Counted from the stretch's first letter, positions 1-12,216 are shown. The stretch is DNA of 47,441 nt from Candidatus Nanopelagicales bacterium (GCA_016463095.1 JAEMSA010000005.1:1-47441), one strand, 5' to 3'. Numbers and translations are program-made. Notes: generated by a model from the sequence alone, not told the origin.

Positions 1-2
1 TG

Positions 3-554
3 CGTTCAATTCCAGGATTTGCTGTTGTTAGACCATGTGATGCTAATGAAGTAGCAATATGTTGGCTAAAAATAATGGAAGATAGAAAGCCAGCTGGAAT
101 TATTCTCTCCAGGCAAAATATTCCAACTCTTGATCGAAAAATTAATGCTCCTGCCGAAAACGCTCGAAAAGGCGCTTACATTTTGCAAGATGCCCCGAAT
201 TCAAATCCTGAGGTAATTCTTATCGCCACTGGATCAGAAATTGAACTTGCTTTAAATGCACAAAAAGAATTGAATTCACAATCCATAAACACTCGAGTGG
301 TGTCAATGCCGTGTGTGGAATGGTTCCAAGAACAACCACCAAGTTATCAAGAAAGCGTTTTACCAAGAAATATTAAGGCCAAAATCGCTATTGAAGCAGG
401 ATCAACTTTTGGTTGGTATCAGTTTGTAGGACTTGAAGGTGGCGTTATTGGGCTTGATCATTACGGAGCAAGCGGTAAACCTGAACTGTTATATAAAGAA
501 TTTGGAATTACTGTTGAAAAGATTGTTGCCAAAGCCAAAGAATTAAAGAAATAA
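3..554 (+). CDS. tkt: Transketolase, C-terminal part (5' end outside window)
   Basis: Open frame runs from the window edge: RSIPGFAVVRPCDANEV... through IAIEAGSTFGWYQFVG..GLDHYGASGKPELLYKEFGIT, typical transketolase C-terminal domain. Confidence 0.93.
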   Translation, partial: RSIPGFAVVRPCDANEVAICWLKIMEDRKPAGIILSRQNIPTLDRKINAPAENARKGAYILQDAPNSNPEVILIATGSEIELALNAQKELNSQSINTRVVSMPCVEWFQEQPPSYQESVLPRNIKAKIAIEAGSTFGWYQFVGLEGGVIGLDHYGASGKPELLYKEFGITVEKIVAKAKELKK

Positions 555-558
555 ATCT

Positions 559-894
559 TTAACGGTCTCCCCGTAATTTATCGATAGCTTCAGCTAAAAT
601 TGCATCGCCATCTTTATCATCACGACGTTCCTTGACATAAGCTAAATGAGTTTTGTAAGGAACATTTACCACTGGTTTCGGTGGATTATCTTGATCTTGA
701 CCTGCTGGCCAACCACAGCGGGGACAATCCCAAGTTTCAGGAATTGGTGCATCTACCGCAAAAGCTGGTCTGCTTTCATGACCGTGTGCGCAGTAAAAAG
801 ATAACCGAACTCGTGGTGCTGCATCTCCGCGCTCTGCTTCGCCCATTGGGCCTGCACCAACGCGACTTCCTCTGATTGCACTACCACCAGCCAT
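559..894 (-). CDS. rbpA: RNA polymerase-binding protein RbpA
   Basis: MAGGSAIRGSRVGAGPMGEAERG..YCAHGHESRPAFA..ETWDCPRCGWPAGQD, hallmark RbpA N-terminus and zinc-ribbon region. Confidence 0.95.
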   Translation of the reverse strand: MAGGSAIRGSRVGAGPMGEAERGDAAPRVRLSFYCAHGHESRPAFAVDAPIPETWDCPRCGWPAGQDQDNPPKPVVNVPYKTHLAYVKERRDDKDGDAILAEAIDKLRGDR

Positions 895-912
895 TTATTT
901 CTCCCTTTTTTA

Positions 913-1152
913 TTAAGCGCTTAAAACTAAACCAAGGCCAATAACACTGGCAGCCCATATAAATCCGATAGCAATTGTAAAACGGTCCAAGTTTTTTTCT
1001 GCCAAAGATGATCCACCCAGTGAAGAACTAAAACCGCCACCGAACAAATCTGACAGACCACCACCGCGACCTCTGTGTAACAGAATTAAAAGTAAAAGTA
1101 AAAGATTAGAGATAACCAAAATGACACCTAAGGTCCAGGCAATAATCGTCAT
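913..1152 (-). CDS. secG: Preprotein translocase subunit SecG (ORF can extend to 1176; start at MTIIAW is plausible)
   Basis: Small two-TM protein with LLILLHRGRGGGLSDLFGGG..SSLGGSSLAEKNLDR motif; located after tpiA as in other Actinobacteria. Confidence 0.9.
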   Translation of the reverse strand: MTIIAWTLGVILVISNLLLLLLILLHRGRGGGLSDLFGGGFSSSLGGSSLAEKNLDRFTIAIGFIWAASVIGLGLVLSA

Positions 1153-1205
1153 TATGTTTCTGACTAACCTTTCCAAAAATCGTCTAGTTAAAGGATACGA
1201 CTCAG

Positions 1206-1244
1206 GTGTGACAAAATAAGGTCCCGGGACCTAGTGAGTCACAC
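1206..1244 (-). promoter_or_regulatory. Nested inverted repeats in the tpiA-secG intercistronic region
   Basis: Outer arms GTGTGAC (1206-1212)/GTCACAC (1238-1244) flanking a 14-bp perfect palindrome AGGTCCCGGGACCT (1219-1232). Confidence 0.55.
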
Positions 1245-1247
1245 AAA

Positions 1248-2033
1248 TCATGGTTGATCTGGCCATCTAATGATGCGCAAGAATTCTTCTGGATCAAGTG
1301 CTGCTCCACCAATAAGTGCGCCATCTACATCTGGTTGTTCCATGATGGATTTCACGTTTCCAGCTTTCACTGAACCACCATAAAGAATACGAACTTTTTC
1401 AGCCACATCTTGAGAATAAAGTTTGGCAACTTTTTGTCTAATCGCTATAGACATGTCTTGTGCGTCTTGTGGTGTAGCAACTTCTCCGGTACCAATTGCC
1501 CACACAGGTTCATAAGCGATAACTAATTCTCCAACATAATTTGAGCGCACATCTTTTAACGCTGCTTGTACTTGAGACAATGTGTGCTCCACCGCATTAC
1601 CCGCTTGTTTGATATCAAGAGTCTCACCCACGGCAATCATTGGCACTAAGTCATTTTTGATGGCTGCTTTAACTTTGGCATTCACACTTTCATCTGTTTC
1701 ATGATGATATGCACGTCGTTCGCTGTGACCGATGAGCGCATATTTTACTCGCAATTTCTTCAACATTGATCCACTTATTTCACCGGTGTAAGCACCTGAA
1801 TCATGAGCACTTATATCTTGAGCTCCATAAACAATACTTAAATGATCTGCGTCGATAACTGTTTGTACTGAGCGAATATCAGTAAAAGGTGGAAAAATTG
1901 CAACTTCAGTGCGCGCATAGTCTGCATCAATAAGTGAGAAAGCCATTTTGTTCAAATATCCAATGGCCTCTAAATGATTCATGTTCATTTTCCAATTACC
2001 AGCCATCACCGGCTGACGTTTTTCGTTTGTCAT
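1248..2033 (-). CDS. tpiA: Triosephosphate isomerase
   Basis: GNWKMN, IGHSERR, AYEPVWAIGTG, YGGSVK motifs. Confidence 0.98.
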   Translation of the reverse strand: MTNEKRQPVMAGNWKMNMNHLEAIGYLNKMAFSLIDADYARTEVAIFPPFTDIRSVQTVIDADHLSIVYGAQDISAHDSGAYTGEISGSMLKKLRVKYALIGHSERRAYHHETDESVNAKVKAAIKNDLVPMIAVGETLDIKQAGNAVEHTLSQVQAALKDVRSNYVGELVIAYEPVWAIGTGEVATPQDAQDMSIAIRQKVAKLYSQDVAEKVRILYGGSVKAGNVKSIMEQPDVDGALIGGAALDPEEFLRIIRWPDQP

Positions 2034-3239
2034 TTATTCCTCTTCCAATACGGCTAAACCGGGCAAAACTTTTCCTTCTAGCAGTTCAAGTGAAGCTCCA
2101 CCACCTGTGCTGATGTGATCAAACCTTGATTCATCTAACCCCAGCAATCTAATTGCAGCAGCAGAATCTCCCCCACCCACAACGCTATAGGCATTTGAGT
2201 TAGCAAGTGCCTGTGCAACAGTTTTTGTGCCCGCAGCAAATGCGTTTACTTCGAAAACTCCCATGGGTCCATTCCACACAACAGTTTTTGCTTCATTTAT
2301 TTTACTTGCAAATATTTCACCGGTTTTCGGACCAATATCTAAGCCCTTTTGACCTACCGGAATTTGTTGTGCATCAACAACTGATACCGGCGCGGAGCCA
2401 TCTAGTTGTGCAGAGATAACCACATCTACCGGCAAAACTATCTCAACATTTTTTTCTTTAGCTGTGATCATCAATTGTTTTACTTCGTCTATGCGATCAA
2501 TTTCGAGAAGTGAATCTCCGACTTCGAAACCTTGAGCTTTAAGGAAAGTAAATGCCATTCCCCCACCAATTAGTAACTTGTCAACTTTATTGATCAGATT
2601 ATTAATAACACCTAATTTGTCACTAACTTTTGACCCTCCCAGCACAACCACATAAGGACGTTCAGGGTTATTTAATACTTTTGCAAAAGCTTTTTGTTCT
2701 GCTTGCACTAAACGCCCAGCTGCTTTAGGTAAAAGTCGTGCAATATCAGTTACTGAAGCTTGTTCCCTGTGTACTACCCCGAATCCATCAATCACAAAAA
2801 CATCAGCCAATGAGGCAAGACTTTGAGCTAATCTAATTCTTTCGGAAGTGTTTTTACTGGTCTCATCTTTTTCAAATCTTATGTTCTCAACCATAGCAAC
2901 TTCGCCAGGCTGTAAGGCGTTAACAACGTTTAAAGTCTTGGCATCGTTTAAATTTTCAATAAATTGAATGGGAGTATTTAGTAGCTCACTAAGTCTTTTG
3001 GCTATTGGTTTTAGCGACAATTCAGGTTTTCTTTCACCTTTGGGACGTCCTAGGTGTGCCAAAATAATAATTTTTGCTTTCTTATTTCTTAAATCGTTAA
3101 TTGTGGTAACACTGGCTTTTAGGCGACCATCATCAGTGATTTGCATGGCACCCGAAGCATCTTGCTTCATAGGGGCATTTAAATCAGCGCGTATTAATAC
3201 GCGCTGATTTGTTACCTCAATATCATCGATTGTTTTCAT
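2034..3239 (-). CDS. pgk: Phosphoglycerate kinase (ORF track start 3266 overlaps gap; start at MKTIDD more likely)
   Basis: RADLNAPM, LAHLGRPKG, VVLGGSKVSDKLGVI, WNGPMGVFE, GGGDSAAA motifs. Confidence 0.97.
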   Translation of the reverse strand: MKTIDDIEVTNQRVLIRADLNAPMKQDASGAMQITDDGRLKASVTTINDLRNKKAKIIILAHLGRPKGERKPELSLKPIAKRLSELLNTPIQFIENLNDAKTLNVVNALQPGEVAMVENIRFEKDETSKNTSERIRLAQSLASLADVFVIDGFGVVHREQASVTDIARLLPKAAGRLVQAEQKAFAKVLNNPERPYVVVLGGSKVSDKLGVINNLINKVDKLLIGGGMAFTFLKAQGFEVGDSLLEIDRIDEVKQLMITAKEKNVEIVLPVDVVISAQLDGSAPVSVVDAQQIPVGQKGLDIGPKTGEIFASKINEAKTVVWNGPMGVFEVNAFAAGTKTVAQALANSNAYSVVGGGDSAAAIRLLGLDESRFDHISTGGGASLELLEGKVLPGLAVLEEE

Positions 3240-3246
3240 TAAAGAA

Positions 3247-4296
<1,050 letters not shown>

Positions 4297-4371
4297 TTAT
4301 CAATCAACTCCAGAAAATAGTCACGGGGACGAAATTTTTATTACCATTGAGGCGACCTTGCCTACCTAATT

Positions 4372-5352
4372 CTATCCTTCTAACATTTCCGGAGTCAGTG
4401 AGGCTTCAGTTGGCGGAATTCCCAGTTCAGATGCTCGTTTATCTGCCATTGCTAAGAGTCTTCTAATGCGACCTGCAATTGCATCTTTAGTTAAAGGCGG
4501 ATCACTTAATGCACCTAATTCTTCTAAACTTGCTTGCTTATGGGTGATTCTTAAATCACCTGCCGCTTTCAAATGATCTGGTATTTCGTTTCCTAAAATT
4601 TCCATGGCCCGTGCAACTCTTGCTCCAGCGGCAACGGCTGCTTGAGCACTGCGACGAAGATTGGCGTCATCAAAGTTTGCTAAACGATTTGCAGTAGCAC
4701 GAACTTCTCTGCGCATCCGTCGTTCTTCCCACGCCATCACGGCAGTGTGCGCGCCGAGTCTGGTCAACAGTGCACCGATGGCATCACCATCTCTAATCAC
4801 AACTCGATCAACACCGCGAACTTCTCTTGCTTTTGCCACCACATCAAGTCTTCGCGCAGCACCCACTAATGCCAACGCAGCTTCTGGTCCTGGTGCTGTT
4901 ATTTCTAAAGCACTTGATCTTCCTGGTTCAGTTAAAGAACCATGAGCAAGAAAGGCTCCCCGCCAAGCTGCTTCAGCGTCACAAATTCCACCACCGACTA
5001 CTGATGGTGGTAAACCTCTAATTGGTCTGCCCGCAGCATCAACTAAACCAGTTTGTTTGGCAAGCACATCTCCGCCTTGCACAACTCGCACCACGTAACG
5101 TGCACCACGTCTTATTCCTGATCCTTGCAACACAGATAACTCTGCGTCGTGACCATAAAGTTCTACAATGTCTTTTCTTAATCTGCGCGCTATTTGCCCG
5201 GCGTCTAGTTCAGCTTCCACCACAATTTGTCCTGCTACAAGATGTAAACCGCCAGCAAAGCGCAACAATGCTGAAACTTCAGCTTTCCTACAACAAGTTT
5301 TATTTAGTTCAACTCGCGCTAATTCGTCTTTCACTGCAGATGTCATGGCCAT
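4372..5352 (-). CDS. whiA: DNA-binding protein WhiA (sporulation/cell division regulator family)
   Basis: Laglidadg-like N-terminus [35 protein letters not shown] and C-terminal HTH ..[23 protein letters not shown]. Confidence 0.95.
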   Translation of the reverse strand: MAMTSAVKDELARVELNKTCCRKAEVSALLRFAGGLHLVAGQIVVEAELDAGQIARRLRKDIVELYGHDAELSVLQGSGIRRGARYVVRVVQGGDVLAKQTGLVDAAGRPIRGLPPSVVGGGICDAEAAWRGAFLAHGSLTEPGRSSALEITAPGPEAALALVGAARRLDVVAKAREVRGVDRVVIRDGDAIGALLTRLGAHTAVMAWEERRMRREVRATANRLANFDDANLRRSAQAAVAAGARVARAMEILGNEIPDHLKAAGDLRITHKQASLEELGALSDPPLTKDAIAGRIRRLLAMADKRASELGIPPTEASLTPEMLEG

Positions 5353-5465
5353 ATCTTCTATTTTGACACATTAAACTCGGCGTGTCAGATTGTTTCAAAT
5401 TTTTCTTTTTAAACATCAAATTTATAGTCACATTAGTAACATTGGTTACAAAATCAACTTATTTC

Positions 5466-6344
5466 TTATTCTTTCCCTAAATCTCTATGTACAACTCTTA
5501 CTTTTGCGCCACTATTTAATAATCCTTGAGCCACCTTTTCAGCAATTGTCACACTGCGATGTTTACCCCCAGTACAGCCAATTGCCACGGTGACATATTT
5601 TTTACCTTCACGAACATAGCCAGGTGTGGTGGTATTGATCAAATCATTTATGGTCTTAGAAAAATTCTCAGCACCGTCTTGTTTCAAAACAAAATCTTGC
5701 ACCTTTTTATCTAGTCCTGTGAGATTTTTCAAATCCTCTTCCCAGAAAGGATTTGCCAAAAATCTCACGTCAAAAACAAAATCGGCATCAACAGGAATAC
5801 CGTATTTGAACCCAAAAGATAAAATTGTTGCCTGAAAAGTTGCCACATCACTTTCAAAAGTTTTTTCAATAACACTTCTTAGCCCCGGTGATGACATATC
5901 TGATGTGTCAATCACTACATCAGCATTTGCTCTCAAGTCACCCAATAATTCTCTTTCATTTTGTAAACCATCTAAAACTCTGCCATCACCTTGCAGCGGA
6001 TGAGGTCTTCTACTGCCTTCAAATCGGCGCACCAAAGAAACATCAGATGCCTCAAGATAAAGCACTCTTACTTGCCATTTATCTTGTTTAACCTCAGCTA
6101 AAGCTTTGTCAAGATTGGCAAAAAGTTTTCCACCACGCACATCGACTACTACCGCAATATGACTTGCTACCCCTTGCAACTTCACATCATTTAACGCCGA
6201 TTTCAAAACTGAAGGCGGCAAATTATCAATAACAAACCAACCTAAATCTTCTAAGGCACGTGCAGCAGTTGATCTACCTGCACCAGACATTCCAGTGACT
6301 ATGAGTACTTCTGGACTATTCATGTTTACAGTCTGCCCTATCAC
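5466..6344 (-). CDS. rapZ: RapZ/YvcJ family nucleotide-binding protein (RNase adapter family)
   Basis: Walker A GMSGAGRSTAARALEDLGWFVIDNLPP; C-terminal IGCTGGKHRSV; next to whiA and uvrC. Confidence 0.93.
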   Translation of the reverse strand: MIGQTVNMNSPEVLIVTGMSGAGRSTAARALEDLGWFVIDNLPPSVLKSALNDVKLQGVASHIAVVVDVRGGKLFANLDKALAEVKQDKWQVRVLYLEASDVSLVRRFEGSRRPHPLQGDGRVLDGLQNERELLGDLRANADVVIDTSDMSSPGLRSVIEKTFESDVATFQATILSFGFKYGIPVDADFVFDVRFLANPFWEEDLKNLTGLDKKVQDFVLKQDGAENFSKTINDLINTTTPGYVREGKKYVTVAIGCTGGKHRSVTIAEKVAQGLLNSGAKVRVVHRDLGKE

Positions 6345-6345
6345 T

Positions 6346-8250
6346 CTAGTTTTCGATGATTTCCCCGGTTAAAGGATCAAACTTAGTGGGAACATTTCTT
6401 AAAGCCTGCTCAATATTTTTTGCGATCGCCTCATTTATTCCAACCACTTCGACAAGTTGGGCAACACTTTGTTCCCGAATATTATTTACCGAACCAAAGG
6501 TATCTAACAGAGCTTTGATTTTTTTCTCCCCTAATCCTTTTATTCCATCTAATTCACTTGCCAAAGAAGCTTTGCTGTGACGCATTCTGGTCTTAGTGAT
6601 GGCAAATCTATGAGCTTCATCCCTGATTCTTTGGACTAGAAACAAAGCTTCACTGTTTCTAGGTAAAAGAATTGGATCTTTTACTCCCGGTTTCCATAAT
6701 TCTTCTAACCTTTTTGCGATACCAATGGTTTCGATATCTGAAAGACCTAATTCGTCTAACGCATGGCGTGCAGCATTTACTTGCAACGAACCACCATCAA
6801 CTAGCAGCAAACTGGGGCGATAAGCAAAACTTTTCTTATCCGTAGGATTTTCTTGGTCTTGCCCATCAACCAAATATCGGTATCGCCTAGTTACCGTTTC
6901 ATGTATTGCTCTGGGATCATCTTGTCCGGTGAAGGATTTGATATTAAAAGTTCGGTAATGCTTTTTCTGTGCCACCCCATCTTCAAAAACAACCAAAGAT
7001 GCAGTGGTGCTGGTTCCAGAAATATTGGAAACATCAATACATTCAATTCTTAACGGAGGCTGATCTAGTTCAAGTGCTCGTGCTAACTCTTCCAAGGCTT
7101 TAGTTCTACTCAATAAATCAGCAGAACGTTTCAACTTATGCATTGTTAAATTCTGTTCAGAATTTTTTTCACTGGTTTCCATTAGTTTTCGTTTATCGCC
7201 TCGTTGTGGTCTTCTGATCTCCACACTTTTTTGGGCATTTTCAGAGATCCATTTTGTGATAGCAACAATTTCACTTAAATCTTGATTGATAAGAATTTCT
7301 TTAGGAATCCCGTCCCCTGTTAATTCACCATAAATTTGAACTAATAAATCTTCAAAATGTTCGGGCATTGTTTTGTGATCTATTCGATCTGAAACAAAGG
7401 ATCTCTCACCCTTAATTTGACCTTGTCTGACATGAAAAATCTGGGTAGATAGATGTAAATCATCTGAAGTTAACGCAATTAAATCCGCATCAGTTTCATC
7501 ATCAAAAACGATTGCGTTTAGTTCCACTACCTTTGTAAGAGCACCTAATCGGTCTCTCAATCTGCCAGCTTTTTCATATTCTTCATTGGCACTGGCCGTT
7601 TTCATTTCTAATTCTAAATCTTTGAAAATTGTTTTAGTGTTACCATTCAAAAAATTCACAACATTATTCACAATCGACGCGTATTGGTCTTTATCAACTC
7701 TTGCCACACATGGGGCAGCACATCTTTCAATGTCACCTAAAAGACAAGGTCTTTTCATTAATTGGTGGCGCCGATAAACAGTGTCCTTGCAGGAGCGAAT
7801 CGGGAAAACTCGAATTATTTGCTCCATGGTTTGTCTAATCGCCCACACATGGGTAAAGGGTCCGTAATATTTATTTCCTTTTCTCTTAGCACCCCTGGTT
7901 ACTGCTATTTGAGGAAAATCATCTTTCAAAGTCAAAGTTAAATAAGGATAGGTTTTGTTATCTCTAAAGCGAACATTAAATCTTGGGTTGAAAGCTTTTA
8001 TCCAAGTAAATTCGAGTTGCAATGCTTCAACTTCGTTATGAACCGTAACCCAATCAACCATGGCTGCAGTTTTAACCATCATTGCTGTTCTAGGATGCAA
8101 GTTAGTAATATCTGTGAAATAACTATTTAACCTGTTTTTTAGATTTTTTGCTTTACCTACATAAATAACTTTTTCATCTTCTGTTTTAAATCGATATACA
8201 CCTGGAAGTTCCGGAATATTAGTTGGCCGATATTGAGAAGGATCTGCCAT
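6346..8250 (-). CDS. uvrC: Excinuclease ABC subunit C
   Basis: PELPGVYRFKTEDEKVIYVGKAKNLKNRLNSYF GIY-YIG domain, UVR motif, C-terminal HhH. Confidence 0.98.
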   Translation of the reverse strand: MADPSQYRPTNIPELPGVYRFKTEDEKVIYVGKAKNLKNRLNSYFTDITNLHPRTAMMVKTAAMVDWVTVHNEVEALQLEFTWIKAFNPRFNVRFRDNKTYPYLTLTLKDDFPQIAVTRGAKRKGNKYYGPFTHVWAIRQTMEQIIRVFPIRSCKDTVYRRHQLMKRPCLLGDIERCAAPCVARVDKDQYASIVNNVVNFLNGNTKTIFKDLELEMKTASANEEYEKAGRLRDRLGALTKVVELNAIVFDDETDADLIALTSDDLHLSTQIFHVRQGQIKGERSFVSDRIDHKTMPEHFEDLLVQIYGELTGDGIPKEILINQDLSEIVAITKWISENAQKSVEIRRPQRGDKRKLMETSEKNSEQNLTMHKLKRSADLLSRTKALEELARALELDQPPLRIECIDVSNISGTSTTASLVVFEDGVAQKKHYRTFNIKSFTGQDDPRAIHETVTRRYRYLVDGQDQENPTDKKSFAYRPSLLLVDGGSLQVNAARHALDELGLSDIETIGIAKRLEELWKPGVKDPILLPRNSEALFLVQRIRDEAHRFAITKTRMRHSKASLASELDGIKGLGEKKIKALLDTFGSVNNIREQSVAQLVEVVGINEAIAKNIEQALRNVPTKFDPLTGEIIEN

Positions 8251-8252
8251 TT

Positions 8253-11162
8253 CTAACCTGCTTTACTAGATGACTTCTTTAGAATCTGAGCCAAGTATTG
8301 TCCTGTGTAACTACCACCGGCTTTAGCAATTTGTTCTGGTGTGCCTTCGGCAACAACTGTTCCACCTCTAAAGCCTCCTTCTGGTCCCATATCGATAACC
8401 CAATCAGCATTTTTTATAACGTCAAGATTGTGTTCAATCACAATTACAGTGTTACCTGAATCCACTAACCTTTCAAGTACTCCCAGCAGTTTTCTAACAT
8501 CTTCAAAATGTAGCCCAGTGGTTGGTTCATCCAAAACATAAATTGTTCGACCGGTACTTCTGCGTTGTAGTTCTGTAGCCAGTTTTACCCGCTGAGCTTC
8601 ACCACCAGAAAGTGTTGGTGCTGATTGTCCTAAGCGAACATAGCCAAGTCCAACATCAACCAAAGTTTTTAAATGTCTGGCGATAGCTGGAACAGATTCA
8701 AAAAAACCTAATGCTAATTCGATTGGCATATTGAGGACATCACTAATAGTTTTTCCTTTGTAATGAACCTCTAATGTGTCCCTGTTGTATCTGGCACCCT
8801 GACATATTTCACAGGGCACATAAACATCAGGTAAGAAGTTCATTTCAATTTGAATAGTTCCGTCACCAGAACATGGTTCACATCGGCCGCCTTTGACATT
8901 AAAACTGAATCGACCTGGTTGGTAACCACGAATTTTTGCTTCACTTGTTTCGGCAAACAATTTTCTAACATTGTCAAAAACACCTGTGTAGGTTGCAGGA
9001 TTACTGCGTGGTGTTCTTCCAATTGGGCTTTGGTCAACGTGTACAACTTTATCTAAATGTTTTATACCCTCAACTTTTTTGTGCTGACCTGGTACACCGC
9101 GTGCTTGCTGCAGATCTCTTGCCAAAGTTGTGTACAAAATGTCGTTAACCAGGGTTGATTTACCTGAACCACTAACCCCTGTTACTGCCACAAAAACACC
9201 TAAAGGAAATTCCACAGTTACTTTCTTTAAATTATTTTCTGCAGCTTCAACAACTCTGATCATTCGTTCTTTATCTATTGGTCTTCGCTTTTTAGGAATG
9301 ACCACACTTTTTCGACCTGAAATATAATCACCGGTAATGGATTTTTTATTGTTTTCTAATTCTTTGACTGTGCCACTTGAGACAACATAACCACCGTGTT
9401 CCCCTGCCCCTGGGCCTATATCAACAACCCAATCAGCAGCACGAATTGTTTCCTCATCGTGTTCAACCACAATAAGAGTGTTTCCTAAATTTCTTAACCG
9501 AATTAAAGTATCAATTAATTTCTTATTGTCTCTTTGGTGCAAACCAATACTTGGTTCATCAAGAACATAAAGAACTCCAACTAAACCAGAACCAATTTGT
9601 GTAGCTAAGCGAATTCTTTGTGCTTCTCCCCCAGATAAGGTCCCAGCAGCTCTATCAAGTGAAAGGTAGTCCAGACCCACATCGAGTAAGAATTGCAATC
9701 TTTCAATTACTTCTTTCAAGACTCTTTGCGCAATTGCCATTTCCCGTTTACCAAGTTTTAGTGAAGAGATGAATTCGGTTACTTCACCAATTGACATTGC
9801 ACTCATCTCTGCAATGTTTTTAGTACCAATTTTTACTGCTAGAGAAACTGGTTTTAGTCTTGCTCCTTTACAGGTTTTACAAGGCTTTTGTCTCATGAAA
9901 CCTTCTAATTGTTCACGAGCTGAATCAGAATCAGATTTCTCGTGACGGTTATGAATATTTTCTATTACTCCTTCAAACTCAGTCCAATACGATCTTTGTC
10001 TGCCATAAGAGTTTTTGTATTTAACATTAATGTTACTTTCATAACCGTAAAGTAAGGAATGTTTTACTTTTTCGGAAAGTTTATAATATGGCGTATCCAT
10101 TGAAAACTTTAGATCTTTTGCTACAGCTTCTAATAAACGTGCCCAATATCCTTCCGCAGAAGAGGTGGACCAAACCGCAATAGCGCCATCACCGATGGAT
10201 ATGTCTTTATCAGGAATTACTAAGTCTTCATCAACCTCTAAATGATTACCTAAACCACTACATTCAGGACAAGCACCAAAGGGTGAGTTGAACGAAAAAG
10301 ATCTAGGTTCAAGTTGATCAAAAGATATCTCACAGTTGGTACAAGCCAAGTGTTCTGAATAAACTTTTTCTTTATTTTTTGATTTTGCTGGTTCATCAAC
10401 AAAATCTAAAACCACGGTTCCGTTTGCCAATCTTAAAGCTGTTTCAACAGAATCTGTGATTCGTTGTCTTGATTCAGCTTTAACACTTAAACGGTCAACC
10501 ACAACATCTATATTGTGTTTTTCTTGCTTCTTTAAGGCGGGCACTTCAGTCAAAGCGTAAGTTTCGCCATCTATTCTGGCACGGGAGAACCCTTGGGCTT
10601 GTAGTTCTTTGAACAGATCTTGATATTCACCTTTACGTCCACGTATTACTGGTGCCAGTACTTGAAATTTAGTTCCAGCTGTTAGTTCCAGAACTTGATC
10701 AACTATTTGTTGTGGATTTTGTCTATGTATAACTTCGCCACACTTAGGACAATGTGGAGTTCCTGCTCTGGCAAACAACAATCTCAAATAATCATGAACT
10801 TCGGTTATGGTGCCCACAGTTGAACGTGGATTTCGATTTGTTGATTTCTGATCTATAGATACCGCCGGTGATAAACCTTCAATGAAATCAACATCAGGTT
10901 TATCCATTTGGCCTAAGAATTGGCGCGCGTAAGCTGAAAGACTTTCCACATATCTTCTTTGACCTTCAGCAAAAATTGTGTCAAATGCTAGTGATGATTT
11001 ACCCGAACCTGATAATCCTGTGAAAACAATTAGTGCATCTCGAGGTAACTCTAAGGACACATCTTTGAGGTTGTGTTCTCTTGCCCCACGAACAATTAAT
11101 TTATCTGCAACAGCTGAACCGTGTCTCTTGGTTTCTGTTTTTTGAGGAGTTGTTGCAGTCAT
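8253..11162 (-). CDS. uvrA: Excinuclease ABC subunit A
   Basis: [20 protein letters not shown], two Walker A/ABC signatures, CxxC zinc motifs, [24 protein letters not shown]. Confidence 0.99.
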   Translation of the reverse strand: MTATTPQKTETKRHGSAVADKLIVRGAREHNLKDVSLELPRDALIVFTGLSGSGKSSLAFDTIFAEGQRRYVESLSAYARQFLGQMDKPDVDFIEGLSPAVSIDQKSTNRNPRSTVGTITEVHDYLRLLFARAGTPHCPKCGEVIHRQNPQQIVDQVLELTAGTKFQVLAPVIRGRKGEYQDLFKELQAQGFSRARIDGETYALTEVPALKKQEKHNIDVVVDRLSVKAESRQRITDSVETALRLANGTVVLDFVDEPAKSKNKEKVYSEHLACTNCEISFDQLEPRSFSFNSPFGACPECSGLGNHLEVDEDLVIPDKDISIGDGAIAVWSTSSAEGYWARLLEAVAKDLKFSMDTPYYKLSEKVKHSLLYGYESNINVKYKNSYGRQRSYWTEFEGVIENIHNRHEKSDSDSAREQLEGFMRQKPCKTCKGARLKPVSLAVKIGTKNIAEMSAMSIGEVTEFISSLKLGKREMAIAQRVLKEVIERLQFLLDVGLDYLSLDRAAGTLSGGEAQRIRLATQIGSGLVGVLYVLDEPSIGLHQRDNKKLIDTLIRLRNLGNTLIVVEHDEETIRAADWVVDIGPGAGEHGGYVVSSGTVKELENNKKSITGDYISGRKSVVIPKKRRPIDKERMIRVVEAAENNLKKVTVEFPLGVFVAVTGVSGSGKSTLVNDILYTTLARDLQQARGVPGQHKKVEGIKHLDKVVHVDQSPIGRTPRSNPATYTGVFDNVRKLFAETSEAKIRGYQPGRFSFNVKGGRCEPCSGDGTIQIEMNFLPDVYVPCEICQGARYNRDTLEVHYKGKTISDVLNMPIELALGFFESVPAIARHLKTLVDVGLGYVRLGQSAPTLSGGEAQRVKLATELQRRSTGRTIYVLDEPTTGLHFEDVRKLLGVLERLVDSGNTVIVIEHNLDVIKNADWVIDMGPEGGFRGGTVVAEGTPEQIAKAGGSYTGQYLAQILKKSSSKAG

Positions 11163-11190
11163 TTAACAAAGATTACTTCTTAAGCGTTAG

Positions 11191-12216
11191 TTACGCTTGT
11201 TCAACGTCTGGATGATCCCTTTTTATGTCGGCAATTGCTGAGCCGGCTGCTTTTTGGCCTGGCTTGTGCGCAAGTTCGGGATGAAGCTTTGTTTGGCGAA
11301 GAGAGGCAAAAACCGTAATTGCTAACACACCAATAATCACAGCTAAGGAAATCGGAGTGGTAATTTCGGGAGCCGACTTGAACCCGTTTTCATGTGCTGC
11401 GTGCAGGATTAGTTTTATTCCAATAAAACCTAAAATAACTGACAAGCCGTATGAAAGATAAATTAATCGGTCTAATAAACCATCCAACATGAAATACATT
11501 TGACGAAGTCCCATTAAAGCGAAAGCATTTGCGGTGAAAACAATATACGGATCTTCTGTCAAACCAAAAATTGCTGGAATAGAATCTAGTGCAAACAAGA
11601 TATCGGTGGTAAATATTGCGATCATGACCACAAATAATGGCGTGAAATATTTTTTACCATCAATTTTTACCCTAAAAGCACCTTCGTGATATTTCGGGGT
11701 AACTGGCAAATACTTTTCGGCTAATTTAAGAACCTTATTTTGGGATGGGTCACTTTCGGTTCCATGATTGGAAGCTAATTTATAGGCGGTGTAAAGCAGG
11801 AAAGCACCAAACAGGAAAAATATCCATGAGAATTTAGCAATAGCTGCTGCACCCACAATTATGAACAAGAATCTTAAGACAAGTGCACCAATTATCCCTA
11901 CCTGTAAAACTTCTTGCTGATATATAGCAGGAACTGCGAAAGCAGAAAGAATAATTACAAACACAAATAAATTATCAACACTTAAACTGTATTCAGTTAT
12001 CCAGCCAGCAAAAAATTCCACACCAGATGCTTGACCTTTTACTAACCAAATTCCGATACCAAAAAGAATTGCTGCACTGATATAAACAACAACCCAAATG
12101 GCAGCTTCGCGAAATTTAACTACATGAGGATGTTTCTTGGCATAAATAAATTCAGCGGTGTAAACAGCAAAAAATGCTGAGACTGTGACTATCCATACCC
12201 AAAGTGGCTCTTCCAT
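11191..12216 (-). CDS. TerC family integral membrane protein (putative Mn/metal exporter family)
   Basis: AGWITEYSLSVDNLFVFVIIL and TTDILFALDSIPAIFGLT motifs of TerC/Alx family; multiple TM segments. Confidence 0.93.
   Translation of the reverse strand: MEEPLWVWIVTVSAFFAVYTAEFIYAKKHPHVVKFREAAIWVVVYISAAILFGIGIWLVKGQASGVEFFAGWITEYSLSVDNLFVFVIILSAFAVPAIYQQEVLQVGIIGALVLRFLFIIVGAAAIAKFSWIFFLFGAFLLYTAYKLASNHGTESDPSQNKVLKLAEKYLPVTPKYHEGAFRVKIDGKKYFTPLFVVMIAIFTTDILFALDSIPAIFGLTEDPYIVFTANAFALMGLRQMYFMLDGLLDRLIYLSYGLSVILGFIGIKLILHAAHENGFKSAPEITTPISLAVIIGVLAITVFASLRQTKLHPELAHKPGQKAAGSAIADIKRDHPDVEQA

Noticed and set aside
4661-5374. Several plus-strand ORFs (94, 64, 114, 68 aa)
   Set aside because: All antisense to whiA; no recognisable domains or RBS.
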